5,704 bases of DNA, from the NCBI GenBank assembly GCA_945875045.1, contig CAMCIX010000118.1, positions 1-5,704 on the forward strand, written 5' to 3'. Made by a program: the position numbers and the translations under genes. A model generated the notes under the pieces. That model saw only the letters and a program-made list of their open reading frames with translations, was not told the origin of the DNA and did no database searches. The stretch comes from an uncultured Clostridia bacterium. GTDB lineage: Bacteria; Bacillota; Clostridia; Oscillospirales; Acutalibacteraceae. Positions 1 to 5,681 of this stretch are shown here, one piece after another. How positions within the stretch are numbered: position 1 is the stretch's first letter; each line of letters opens with the position of its first letter.

Positions 1-47
1 GAGATGTAGAGAGGTCTCGTGGGCTCGGAGATGTGTATAAGAGACAG
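1..47 (+). other. Illumina Nextera adapter contamination (P7 tail, i7 index, Read 2 transposon end)
   Basis: These bases are synthetic library sequence, not genome. Bases 29-47 are the 19-base Tn5 mosaic end AGATGTGTATAAGAGACAG. Bases 14-28 are GTCTCGTGGGCTCGG, the Nextera Read 2 arm. Bases 6-13 (GTAGAGAG) sit where the 8-base i7 index belongs and, from memory, match Nextera index N707. Bases 1-5 (GAGAT) match the end of the P7 oligonucleotide. The adapter happens to stay open in the zapA frame and supplies a false ATG at base 19, producing the spurious N-terminus MGSEMCIRDS that is a known signature of adapter read-through in protein databases. Genomic sequence starts at about base 48. Confidence 0.97.
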
Positions 48-48
48 C

Positions 49-342
49 GTTAAGAGCGACGAGAGCGCCGAGTACTTAAAGGAATTGGGCGACGAATTGG
101 AGCAGAGACTGCGCCGCATTACAAAGCAAAGCCCCACCGCCTCAACTACAATGGCGGCGATTATCGCGGCGCTTGAGTGCGCGGACGAGGCGAAAAAGGC
201 AAAGCAGGAGCTTAATGCGATAAAGGAACAGCTTCAAAAACAGCAGAATCAAAGATTCCAGTACCAAAAGCCTAAATACGAGACTAAAAGCATACCCGAA
301 CAGCACAAGCCTGAACGTCAGATGAGGCTGGGGGATAAATGA
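49..342 (+). CDS. zapA: Cell division protein ZapA, 5'-truncated
   Basis: ZapA is a small cytoplasmic protein that binds FtsZ and bundles its filaments to stabilise the Z-ring. The visible 97 residues start in the ZapA core with VKSDESAEYLKELGDELEQR, the strand-helix segment that follows the N-terminal beta strand in the family. Then comes the diagnostic helix MAAIIAALECADEAKKAKQE, which matches the family pattern of an Ala-rich 'AALNIADE' segment and leads into the dimerising coiled coil. The tail is Gln/Lys rich and low in complexity, as is usual in clostridial ZapA. About 15 residues and the true start codon are missing because the contig ends in adapter at base 47, so no start should be called here. 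The stop codon overlaps the U32 start as ATGA (339-342). ZapA beside a U32 gene is a common arrangement in Clostridia, which supports the call. Another short coiled-coil protein is the only real alternative. Confidence 0.82.
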   Translation, partial: VKSDESAEYLKELGDELEQRLRRITKQSPTASTTMAAIIAALECADEAKKAKQELNAIKEQLQKQQNQRFQYQKPKYETKSIPEQHKPERQMRLGDK

Positions 343-2390
343 GCCGCTTTGAGGTTTTGTCCCCCGTGGGAAACGGGGAGATGCTTGTCGCCGCCTGCCG
401 CGCGGGTGCGGACGCGGTGTACTTAGGCGCAAAGGAGTTTTCCGCAAGGCGCAACGCCGAGAATTTTGACGATAACGCCCTTAAAGAGGCGATAAAATAC
501 TGCCATATAAGGGGCGTTAAGGTCTATTTGACCCTTAATATTCAGATTAAGGACAGCGAGCTTTCTTCGGCGGTGGATTTAGCGCGCAGGGCGTATAATT
601 ACGGCATTGACGGGGTGATTATTGCCGATTTAGGGTTGGCGGATGTTCTTCACAGGCTCATTCCTGAGCTTAATCTCCACGCCTCAACCCAGATGACGGT
701 GCATACCCCCGCCGCGCTACAAATACTTAAAAATGCCGGCTTTACCCGCGTGGTGGCGGCAAGGGAAATGTCCCGCGGGGAGTTAAGGGAGCTTTGCAAA
801 AGATCAAAAGAGCTTAATATTGAGGTCGAGGTCTTTGTTCACGGCGCATTATGTATGTCGGTTTCGGGGCAATGCCTTTTATCGGCTTTTTTAGGCTCGC
901 GAAGCGGCAACAGGGGACTTTGCGCGGGACCCTGCCGACTGCCCTTTGCGGCTAAGGGAGGCACGGGCTATGATTTAAGCCTTAAGGATCTTTCGCTTTT
1001 ACCGCATATAAAAGAGCTTTGTGATATGGGGGTTACCTCCTTTAAAATCGAGGGTCGTATGAAGCGACCCGAATATGTCGCCGCCGCAACCGCCGCCTGT
1101 AGGGAAGCGGTAGACAGCGGATCTGTGCCTAATGAGCTTGACAGTACCTTGAAAAACGTATTTTCACGTTCGGGCTTTACCGACGGATATTATGTAAACC
1201 AATTGGGACGCGAAATGTTCGGGATAAGGACAAAGGAAGATGTTACCGCCGCAGATAAAGCTTTTCCTAAAATTCACGAGCTTTACCGTGCCGAGCGCAG
1301 AACGGTTGGAATAAAGGCGGAAATTACCGTCCGAAAAGATATTCCCGTTACGCTTACCCTTGACGACGGCGAAAACAGGGTGACGGTTAAGGGCGATATT
1401 CCCAAAACGGCTCAAACCCGACCGATAACCCCTGAAGCCTTAAAGTCGGGGCTTGATAAATTCGGCTCAACGCCATATTTATTAGAGGAAATCACGGTTA
1501 ACTGCGGCGAGGGGCTTTTTGTAAGCGCGGCAGAGCTTAACTCCATACGCCGAGAGGCGGCAGAGCTGTTAGACGGGAAACGCGGCGAGGTGCGGCGCGT
1601 ACAAAGCGAGGCTATTTACACCCCGACCGAGCGTAAGAAAAAAAGAACCGCAGAACCGAAATTATACGCGCGGTTTGAGGACATTTCGCAGATACCGAGA
1701 AATTTAAGCGGTATCAGCGCGGTTATTTTCCCGCTTGAAATGGATTTTGATATTAATATAGACGGCGTTGAGCTTATCGCCGATATTCCGCGGGGAATAG
1801 TAAGCGAGGCTTTAATAAGAAAAAGACTTCGCAGTTTTAAGGAAAAGGGCTTTACCGCCGCAGTTTGCGGAAATCTCTCGGCGGTGCAAATCGCAAAGGA
1901 GGAGGGCTTTAAAATAATCGCGGGAACGGGGCTTAACGTTTTAAATTCCGAGAGCGCCGCCGCGGTCTCTGCAATGGGGGCTGAGCGGGTTATCCTCTCA
2001 AACGAAAACACCGTTAAAGACGCGGCAGGACTTAATTCCCCCGTGCCAACGGGAATTGTTGCCTACGGTAATATTCCGCTTATGCTCTTTAAAAACTGCC
2101 CCCTTAAAAACGGCAGGGAGTGCGCAAAATGTGATAAAAAGGGAAGTATTACCGACCGCAAAAACACCGAGTTTCCCGTTAGATGCCGTATGGGGTATAG
2201 CGAGCTTTTAAACTCTGTTCCCGTTTGGCTTGCCGACCACCGCGAGGAGCTAAAGGCTGTGGATTTTACGGTTTTATATTTTACTAATGAAACGGCAGAG
2301 CGCGCCAACGAGGTTATAAACGCCTATAAAAACGGTCTTACCGCCGATACCGAGTATACAAGAGGACTTTTTTACAGAGGAACGCTGTGA
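339..2390 (+). CDS. U32 family peptidase-like protein, RlhA/collagenase-like long form (DUF3656 type)
   Basis: 683 residues. The N-terminal half is a TIM-barrel-like U32 domain opening with FEVLSPVGNGEML and the AGADAVYLG motif (23-30). The U32 signature is intact at 164-182 (EVFVHGALCMSVSGQCLLS), and the four conserved cysteines are C172, C179, C195 and C199, the last two in GNRGLCAGPCR. The FKIEGRMKRPEYV motif (235-247) follows. Residues ~320-430 fit the DUF3656 insert. A C-terminal module ~440-683 carries a second cysteine set (C587, C595, C598, C616) with the SITDRKNTEFPV segment. Family knowledge: U32 members were named collagenases, but characterised bacterial ones (RlhA on 23S rRNA, TrhP on tRNA) are prephenate-dependent, Fe-S-linked RNA hydroxylation factors. 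E. coli RlhA has a similar length (~650 aa), so RNA hydroxylation is the favoured role; rRNA versus tRNA is not decidable here. Cytoplasmic, no signal peptide. The start overlaps zapA by four bases (ATGA), with G-rich SD-like sequence at 330-335, suggesting translational coupling. Confidence 0.9.
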   Translation: MSRFEVLSPVGNGEMLVAACRAGADAVYLGAKEFSARRNAENFDDNALKEAIKYCHIRGVKVYLTLNIQIKDSELSSAVDLARRAYNYGIDGVIIADLGLADVLHRLIPELNLHASTQMTVHTPAALQILKNAGFTRVVAAREMSRGELRELCKRSKELNIEVEVFVHGALCMSVSGQCLLSAFLGSRSGNRGLCAGPCRLPFAAKGGTGYDLSLKDLSLLPHIKELCDMGVTSFKIEGRMKRPEYVAAATAACREAVDSGSVPNELDSTLKNVFSRSGFTDGYYVNQLGREMFGIRTKEDVTAADKAFPKIHELYRAERRTVGIKAEITVRKDIPVTLTLDDGENRVTVKGDIPKTAQTRPITPEALKSGLDKFGSTPYLLEEITVNCGEGLFVSAAELNSIRREAAELLDGKRGEVRRVQSEAIYTPTERKKKRTAEPKLYARFEDISQIPRNLSGISAVIFPLEMDFDINIDGVELIADIPRGIVSEALIRKRLRSFKEKGFTAAVCGNLSAVQIAKEEGFKIIAGTGLNVLNSESAAAVSAMGAERVILSNENTVKDAAGLNSPVPTGIVAYGNIPLMLFKNCPLKNGRECAKCDKKGSITDRKNTEFPVRCRMGYSELLNSVPVWLADHREELKAVDFTVLYFTNETAERANEVINAYKNGLTADTEYTRGLFYRGTL

Positions 2391-2394
2391 GGTG
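2389..2394 (+). promoter_or_regulatory. Ribosome binding site deciding the Fur-family start
   Basis: GAGGTG lies six bases before ATG 2401 and spans the U32 stop codon (TGA 2388-2390). An upstream in-frame GTG at 2392 would add three residues (MKD), but it falls inside this SD and would have to use the weaker, more distant AGAGG at 2376-2380. ATG 2401 is therefore preferred. Confidence 0.65.
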
Positions 2395-2400
2395 AAAGAT

Positions 2401-2817
2401 ATGTCCGAAAGACAGAATTACAAGACAAAGGCGAGAAAATTTATTCTTGATTATCTAAAATCAAGTCAGCACGGCACGGTAAGCGCCGCAGATATAACCG
2501 CCCATCTTGAAAAAATGGGCGCGGCGGTAAATCAGGCGACGGTTTACCGCTATTTAAGCCGACTTAGCCGCGAAAACCTCGTGCTTAAATTTACCGATAG
2601 CAAAACCCACAAGTCGGTTTACAGATTCGTGGGCGAAAAAAGCGGGTGTGACGGGCATATACATATAAAATGCGTTTCCTGCGGAAGACTTATGCACCTT
2701 GAATGTGATTTTATGGAGGACATTAAAAAGCATTTGGCAGAGGATCACGGCTTTGAGCTTAAATGCGAGGGAAGCATACTTTACGGAATTTGCGAGGAAT
2801 GTCGGAAAGGGAAATAA
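2401..2817 (+). CDS. Fur family metal-responsive transcriptional regulator (Fur/Zur/PerR type)
   Basis: 138 residues from ATG 2401, the usual size for a Fur-family dimeric repressor. An N-terminal winged helix (~8-80) includes the recognition-helix segment NQATVYRYLSRLSRENLV (44-61), matching the Fur-family 'ATVYRTL..L...GLV' pattern. The C-terminal dimerisation domain starts with GCDGHIHIKCVSCGRL. C91-x2-C94 and C131-x2-C134 form the classic structural Zn site. Candidate sensory ligands are H86, H88, H99, E101 and H116 (DHGF), with C83 and C102 nearby. The pattern is compatible with zinc (Zur) or iron (Fur) sensing. It does not specify PerR, for which the key Asp/His set cannot be verified by eye. 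The gene follows the U32 gene by about 10 bases, so it is probably the last gene of the zapA-U32 transcript. No Fur-box-like operator was found around it. Family assignment is firm; the metal is not. Confidence 0.9.
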   Translation: MSERQNYKTKARKFILDYLKSSQHGTVSAADITAHLEKMGAAVNQATVYRYLSRLSRENLVLKFTDSKTHKSVYRFVGEKSGCDGHIHIKCVSCGRLMHLECDFMEDIKKHLAEDHGFELKCEGSILYGICEECRKGK

Positions 2818-2840
2818 CATCATTATATAATCGCTTTCCC

Positions 2841-2869
2841 GCATATATTTCTTTCTCTTTGAATATCAT
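2841..2869 (+). promoter_or_regulatory. Possible sigma-E-like promoter for the sipL-like gene
   Basis: GCATATA (2841-2847) and AATATCAT (2862-2869) are separated by 14 bases and loosely resemble the B. subtilis sigma-E -35 (GKATATT) and -10 (CATACANT) elements, with about five matches in each. Transcription would start near 2876, giving a leader of about 27 bases that still contains the SD. SipL is made in the mother cell under sigma-E in C. difficile, so such a promoter would be expected; that expectation also biases the match. No good sigma-A pair is seen: the TATAAT at 2826-2831 has no -35 box at the correct distance. The rest of the 85-base gap shows nothing else recognisable. Confidence 0.3.
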
Positions 2870-2902
2870 TTAATAAACAACGCATAAAGAGAGGAAAGAA
2901 TT

Positions 2903-4432
2903 ATGGAAGAAAAAATACTTAAAACCGATGTTTTTGTAAACGATACCGTCTTTAACGAATCGACCGAACAGCCTATCGACGTTGATTTCACCCTGCCCGA
3001 CTTTTGCCCGGATATATCAAAAATTTTTAAATGCCGCGCGGTGTCGCGTATTTCTTCAAAAAGTATGAACGGAAAAAACATAACCGCCGACGGCGCGGTT
3101 AGCATAACCGTGCTTTACTGCGGAGCGGACGGACAGCTCTGCTCCTACGAATACCAGTATCCGTTCAGCAAGAATCTCGAAATGAGGGAGGAGTGCGCGG
3201 GCGGAAATCTCTGTGTTCGCTCAAAATGCGAGTACATAAACTGCCGCGCGGTCACCAGCAGAAAGGTTGATATTCACGGGGCGGTGGGTATTTTCGCGCG
3301 GGTTTTCAAGCGTAAATCCACCGAAATAATTTCGGATATCGATGACCCGAACGTGGAGCTTAAGCGCGGCACCGCGCCCGCGACTGTGCCTATGGGCTAC
3401 TCCGAGAAGTTCCTCTTAGTAGAGGAGGATATAAAGCTCGGTCAGGGACAGCCCGACGTTCAGCGTATTCTTCGCTATGACGCAAAGCCCTGCGTTAGAG
3501 AGAGCAAGATAATTAACGATAAAATCGTAGTTAAGGGCGATATGGCGGTATGGATTCTCTACTGTCCCGAGGGCGGGGGCGCTCCGCAGTCGGTTAAAAC
3601 CGTGCTTCCTTTCAGCCAGCTTGTGGATATGGAGGGAATTACAGACTCCTGTAGGTGCGAAACAAAATCCGAAGTGGCGTTTCTTGAAATAAAGCCGCGC
3701 GCTATAGACGAAGATGTTAAATGCCTTTCACTCACCGCAAAGCTGCTGCTTAGCTGTGAAGCCTTTTGCGAAAACGAGGCGGCGGTTATTTTAGACGCCT
3801 TCTCGCGCAAGTACGAGGCGGAAATGAAGTGCGAAAAAATAAGCTTCCAAAGCATTTGCGACAATCTAAGCGAGACCTTCCATTGCAAAAAAAATATCGA
3901 GCTCGACGAGCCGATAAGTGCGGTTTCGGATTTGTGGTGCGATATTCAGTCGGTAAGCACGAGGTTTGAAAACGGAAATATGATACTTAGCGGCACGCTT
4001 GTCGCCTGTATTATCACCGTAGGTGAAAACGGAACGCCCGCCTACTTTGAAAAGCCGATTGATTTTGAATACAAATATGCCCTAAAGCGGGATATGGACA
4101 GTCTGCGCTGTACCCCCGAAATCGAGGTTTCCTCCTGTGGGTACACAATAACCGCCGCAACCACCGTCGAGCTTAGAATAGACCTTGCGATTAACGCCGC
4201 GGTCTATGAATGTAGGACTATGCCGATTGTCACGGATATTAAGCTTGACGGCGCAAAACCGAGACAAAACAATTCAAAGTGCGCTATGACTATTTACTTT
4301 ACGGCGGAAAACGAGTGCGTTTGGGATATTGCAAAGCACTACAACGCAAGCGTTGAGGAAATTATGAAGATAAACGAGTTATCAGAGGAATGCTTACCCG
4401 AAAATAAAATGCTCTTAATTCCTGCGGTATAA
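2903..4432 (+). CDS. sipL: SPOCS (DUF3794) and LysM domain protein, SipL-like spore coat/cortex assembly protein
   Basis: 509 residues, no signal peptide or membrane segment. Three tandem SPOCS-type units of ~150 residues can be aligned: unit 1 from P36-D37 (PDISKIFKC), unit 2 from P184-D185 (PDVQRILRY), unit 3 from about P337. In each, a Gly-led strand segment comes 27-28 residues later (GAVSITVLYC at 64, GDMAVWILYC at 212, GTLVACIITV at 364). A C-terminal LysM domain occupies ~462-507, with VWDIAKHYNASVEEIMKIN and the closing LLIP. This order matches C. difficile SipL, of similar size. There SipL binds the coat ATPase SpoIVA through LysM and anchors the coat to the forespore, acting in the mother-cell cytosol as a SpoVID counterpart. 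It contains 26 cysteines. The start is supported by AGAGGA (2890-2895) seven bases before the ATG. The gene stands alone, ending at a convergent hairpin. Another DUF3794-LysM paralogue is the main alternative. Confidence 0.82.
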   Translation: MEEKILKTDVFVNDTVFNESTEQPIDVDFTLPDFCPDISKIFKCRAVSRISSKSMNGKNITADGAVSITVLYCGADGQLCSYEYQYPFSKNLEMREECAGGNLCVRSKCEYINCRAVTSRKVDIHGAVGIFARVFKRKSTEIISDIDDPNVELKRGTAPATVPMGYSEKFLLVEEDIKLGQGQPDVQRILRYDAKPCVRESKIINDKIVVKGDMAVWILYCPEGGGAPQSVKTVLPFSQLVDMEGITDSCRCETKSEVAFLEIKPRAIDEDVKCLSLTAKLLLSCEAFCENEAAVILDAFSRKYEAEMKCEKISFQSICDNLSETFHCKKNIELDEPISAVSDLWCDIQSVSTRFENGNMILSGTLVACIITVGENGTPAYFEKPIDFEYKYALKRDMDSLRCTPEIEVSSCGYTITAATTVELRIDLAINAAVYECRTMPIVTDIKLDGAKPRQNNSKCAMTIYFTAENECVWDIAKHYNASVEEIMKINELSEECLPENKMLLIPAV

Positions 4433-4435
4433 AGC

Positions 4436-4465
4436 TTCACCCCGTTCCGAAAGGAACGGGGTGAA
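4436..4465. terminator. Convergent bidirectional hairpin, probable terminator
   Basis: CACCCCGTTCC (4438-4448) and GGAACGGGGTG (4453-4463) pair perfectly over 11 bp around a GAAA loop, and TT/AA extends the stem to 13 bp (4436-4465). It fills nearly the whole 37-base gap between the sipL-like stop (4432, +) and the fumarase beta stop (4470, -), so it can serve both convergent genes. Neither strand has a proper U-tract after the stem: + continues as AAATTTATC after the A-rich closing pairs and - as GCTTTATACC. Intrinsic termination may therefore be partial, and the stem could also protect mRNA 3' ends. The loop is a stable GNRA tetraloop on the + transcript only. Confidence 0.7.
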
Positions 4466-4469
4466 AAAT

Positions 4470-5000
4470 TTATCTTTCAAAAATATTTCCGCCGACAGAG
4501 TCAATGCCTACTATAAGCGGGAAATTATTGAATGTAAGCCTTTTTACCGATTCACAGCCCAGGTCGTCAAATGCGATAACCTCACATTCGGTGATACTCA
4601 GCGCCGCCAAAGCGCCCGCGCCGCCAATGGCGCAAAGGTATACCGATTTGTTTCTTTTTATGGCTTCACAGACCTCTTTACTTCTCTCGCCCTTGCCGAT
4701 AGTGGCGGTAACGCCCAAATCCAAAAGGCGGGGAGTGTAGGGGTCCATTCTTTTTGAGGTGGTAGGTCCGCAGCTGCCTATCGCCGCGTTTTCGGGGGTG
4801 GGGGTGGGACCCGCGTAGTATATAACCGCGCCGTTTAAATCGTAGGGTAACGGTGCGTTTTTTTCGAGCAGTTCAAAAATGCGCTTGTGCGCCGCGTCGC
4901 GCGAGGTGTAGACCGTGCCCGAAAGTATAACCCTGTCGCCCGCACGAAGCTTATGGCAGAGCGCCTTTAATTCATTTGTGGTAACATTATATTCCTTCAT
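4470..5000 (-). CDS. Class I (Fe-S) fumarate hydratase / L-tartrate dehydratase, beta subunit
   Basis: 176 residues, the normal size for the separate C-terminal (beta) subunit of two-subunit class I hydro-lyases, which interconvert fumarate and malate (or dehydrate tartrate) using a [4Fe-4S] cluster held by the alpha subunit. Motifs in order: LRAGDRVILSGTVYTSRDAAHKR (18-40, shown by its ends LRAGD and TSRDAAHKR), GPTPTP (64-69), GSCGPTTSKRMDPY (75-88), IGKG (101-104), GGAGAL (126-131), DDLGCE (145-150) and FPLIVGIDSVGGN (160-172). The GPTTSxRMD and GKG motifs contribute substrate-binding Arg and Lys and a catalytic Thr in this family. The start overlaps the upstream DivIVA-like stop as ATGA (4997-5000), with an AGGA about 10 bases ahead, so translation is probably coupled. 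The alpha subunit, normally immediately upstream, is absent: the operon's first gene is the DivIVA-like one. Fumarase and tartrate dehydratase beta subunits cannot be separated by eye. Cytoplasmic. Confidence 0.9.
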   Translation of the reverse strand: MKEYNVTTNELKALCHKLRAGDRVILSGTVYTSRDAAHKRIFELLEKNAPLPYDLNGAVIYYAGPTPTPENAAIGSCGPTTSKRMDPYTPRLLDLGVTATIGKGERSKEVCEAIKRNKSVYLCAIGGAGALAALSITECEVIAFDDLGCESVKRLTFNNFPLIVGIDSVGGNIFER

Positions 5001-5545
5001 TTTGTAAGCGTCCTATAAACCTCGTCAAATTGATTCTTATACTCCGCGTCGGCGGAGGTGTTGGCTGAAACTGCCTCTCTTGTTTCGTTTAGCGAGGCGA
5101 TAAGCCCGTCAATCTCGCTTAAAAAGCCGTTTGAGGTCTCGACAATACTCTTTTTAAGACTGTCAAGCGACTCGTGCGCGTCGTTTATCGCAGAGAGATT
5201 TTTTTCAACCTCTCTGTTTGCAAGGCGGGCGTTCTTTTCGGAGTTCGCCATAATCGCCTGCGCGTTAGCCTGCGCGACGAGATAAAGCTTACCGATATTT
5301 TCCGACAGCCGCTCGATTTCCTCATATTTTTCGCTGAACTCCGCAAGCTTTTTCGCAATCATTTCCTTTTCGGTGTTAAGCTTATTGTAATTTTCGTTAG
5401 ATAAATCAAGGTCGCTTGTAAGCGTTTCGACCTGCTTTGATAATTCCTGTTCCTTTTCGGCAAAGGTCTTTTGCGACCTTTCTATGTACTCCATTACGTC
5501 CGAGCAGTTAAAGCCGAAAAGACTTTTTCTGAATCCAACCGCCAT
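4997..5545 (-). CDS. DivIVA-like coiled-coil protein
   Basis: 182 residues from ATG 5545. The N-terminus FRKSLFGFNCSDVMEYIE (5-22) resembles the DivIVA/GpsB membrane-targeting head, in which a basic-hydrophobic turn ending in GY/GF precedes 'xxVDxFL'. A long charged, heptad-like coiled coil follows (~24-85). Then comes an Ala-rich helix containing LVAQANAQAIMANSEKNARL (~89-108), the 'A..iv..A...A' segment often found at the end of DivIVA proteins. A second helical stretch runs to about 155 and the tail is polar. DivIVA-type proteins sit on the membrane at poles or septa and recruit division, cell-wall or chromosome-anchoring partners; the partner here is unknown. No signal peptide or transmembrane segment. 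An ATG at 5554 would add MKK, but the SD (GGAGGA, 5555-5560) abuts it with no spacer, so ATG 5545 is preferred. First gene of an operon with the fumarase beta subunit. Another septation coiled-coil protein is possible. Confidence 0.68.
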   Translation of the reverse strand: MAVGFRKSLFGFNCSDVMEYIERSQKTFAEKEQELSKQVETLTSDLDLSNENYNKLNTEKEMIAKKLAEFSEKYEEIERLSENIGKLYLVAQANAQAIMANSEKNARLANREVEKNLSAINDAHESLDSLKKSIVETSNGFLSEIDGLIASLNETREAVSANTSADAEYKNQFDEVYRTLTK

Positions 5546-5554
5546 TTTCTTCAT

Positions 5555-5560
5555 TCCTCC
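5555..5560 (-). promoter_or_regulatory. Ribosome binding site deciding the DivIVA-like start
   Basis: Read on the - strand, GGAGGA is immediately followed by ATG 5554 and, nine bases on, by the in-frame ATG 5545. A zero-base spacer is not functional for normal initiation and nine bases is acceptable, so translation most likely starts at 5545. Confidence 0.7.
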
Positions 5561-5571
5561 GTTATTTTTCT

Positions 5572-5600
5572 ATTATAACAAGTTTCTTTCTGTATTACAA
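5572..5600 (-). promoter_or_regulatory. Sigma-A promoter with extended -10 for the DivIVA-like/fumarase beta operon
   Basis: On the - strand, TTGTAA (5600-5595) is followed after 17 bases by a perfect TATAAT (5577-5572). A TG one base upstream of the -10 box (TGTTATAAT) makes it an extended -10 promoter. The predicted start of transcription, near 5565, leaves a very short leader that still includes the SD at 5555-5560, which again favours the ATG at 5545. Confidence 0.75.
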
Positions 5601-5605
5601 GGATT

Positions 5606-5615
5606 TTATTAATAA
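5606..5615. repeat. AT-rich palindrome between divergent promoters, candidate operator
   Basis: TTATTAATAA is a perfect 10-base palindrome lying between the two outward-facing -35 boxes (5595-5600 on - and 5623-5628 on +). A dimeric regulator bound here could affect both promoters. It is short and made only of A and T, so chance is a serious alternative. No regulator can be named. Confidence 0.3.
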
Positions 5616-5622
5616 TTCTCCG

Positions 5623-5651
5623 TTGACTTTTTTTTCGGGGGAGAGTATTAT
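5623..5651 (+). promoter_or_regulatory. Sigma-A promoter for the gene starting at 5682
   Basis: TTGACT (5623-5628) and TATTAT (5646-5651) are separated by exactly 17 bases, each one mismatch from consensus. The spacer contains a run of eight T followed by CGGGGG. Transcription should start near 5658, about 24 bases before the ATG, leaving room only for a short leader with the SD GGGGAG (5672-5677). Confidence 0.75.
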
Positions 5652-5681
5652 ATTAATTACTTAGATATTATGGGGAGAATT

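Noticed and set aside
19..48. ATG at base 19 as the start of the first gene
   Set aside because: It lies inside the Nextera adapter; the encoded residues MGSEMCIRDS are synthetic.
142..447. 101-residue open frame on the - strand, rich in Arg and Pro
   Set aside because: It is antisense to zapA and the U32 gene and has a low-complexity composition; the real genes explain it.
2809..2840. GGGAAA...TTTCCC stem with U-rich sequence after it, as a terminator for the fur-like gene
   Set aside because: Only 6 bp with a 20-base loop, and the U-rich stretch is interrupted and distant; too weak to annotate.
3032..3252. TGCCGCGCGGT present at 3032-3042 and 3242-3252
   Set aside because: Both copies encode CRAV in equivalent strands of the SPOCS-type unit in the sipL-like gene; this is protein-level similarity or chance, not a DNA repeat element.
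4461..4757. 98-residue open frame on the + strand
   Set aside because: It is antisense to the fumarase beta gene, which shows clear family motifs; its start is in the terminator stem and it has no SD.
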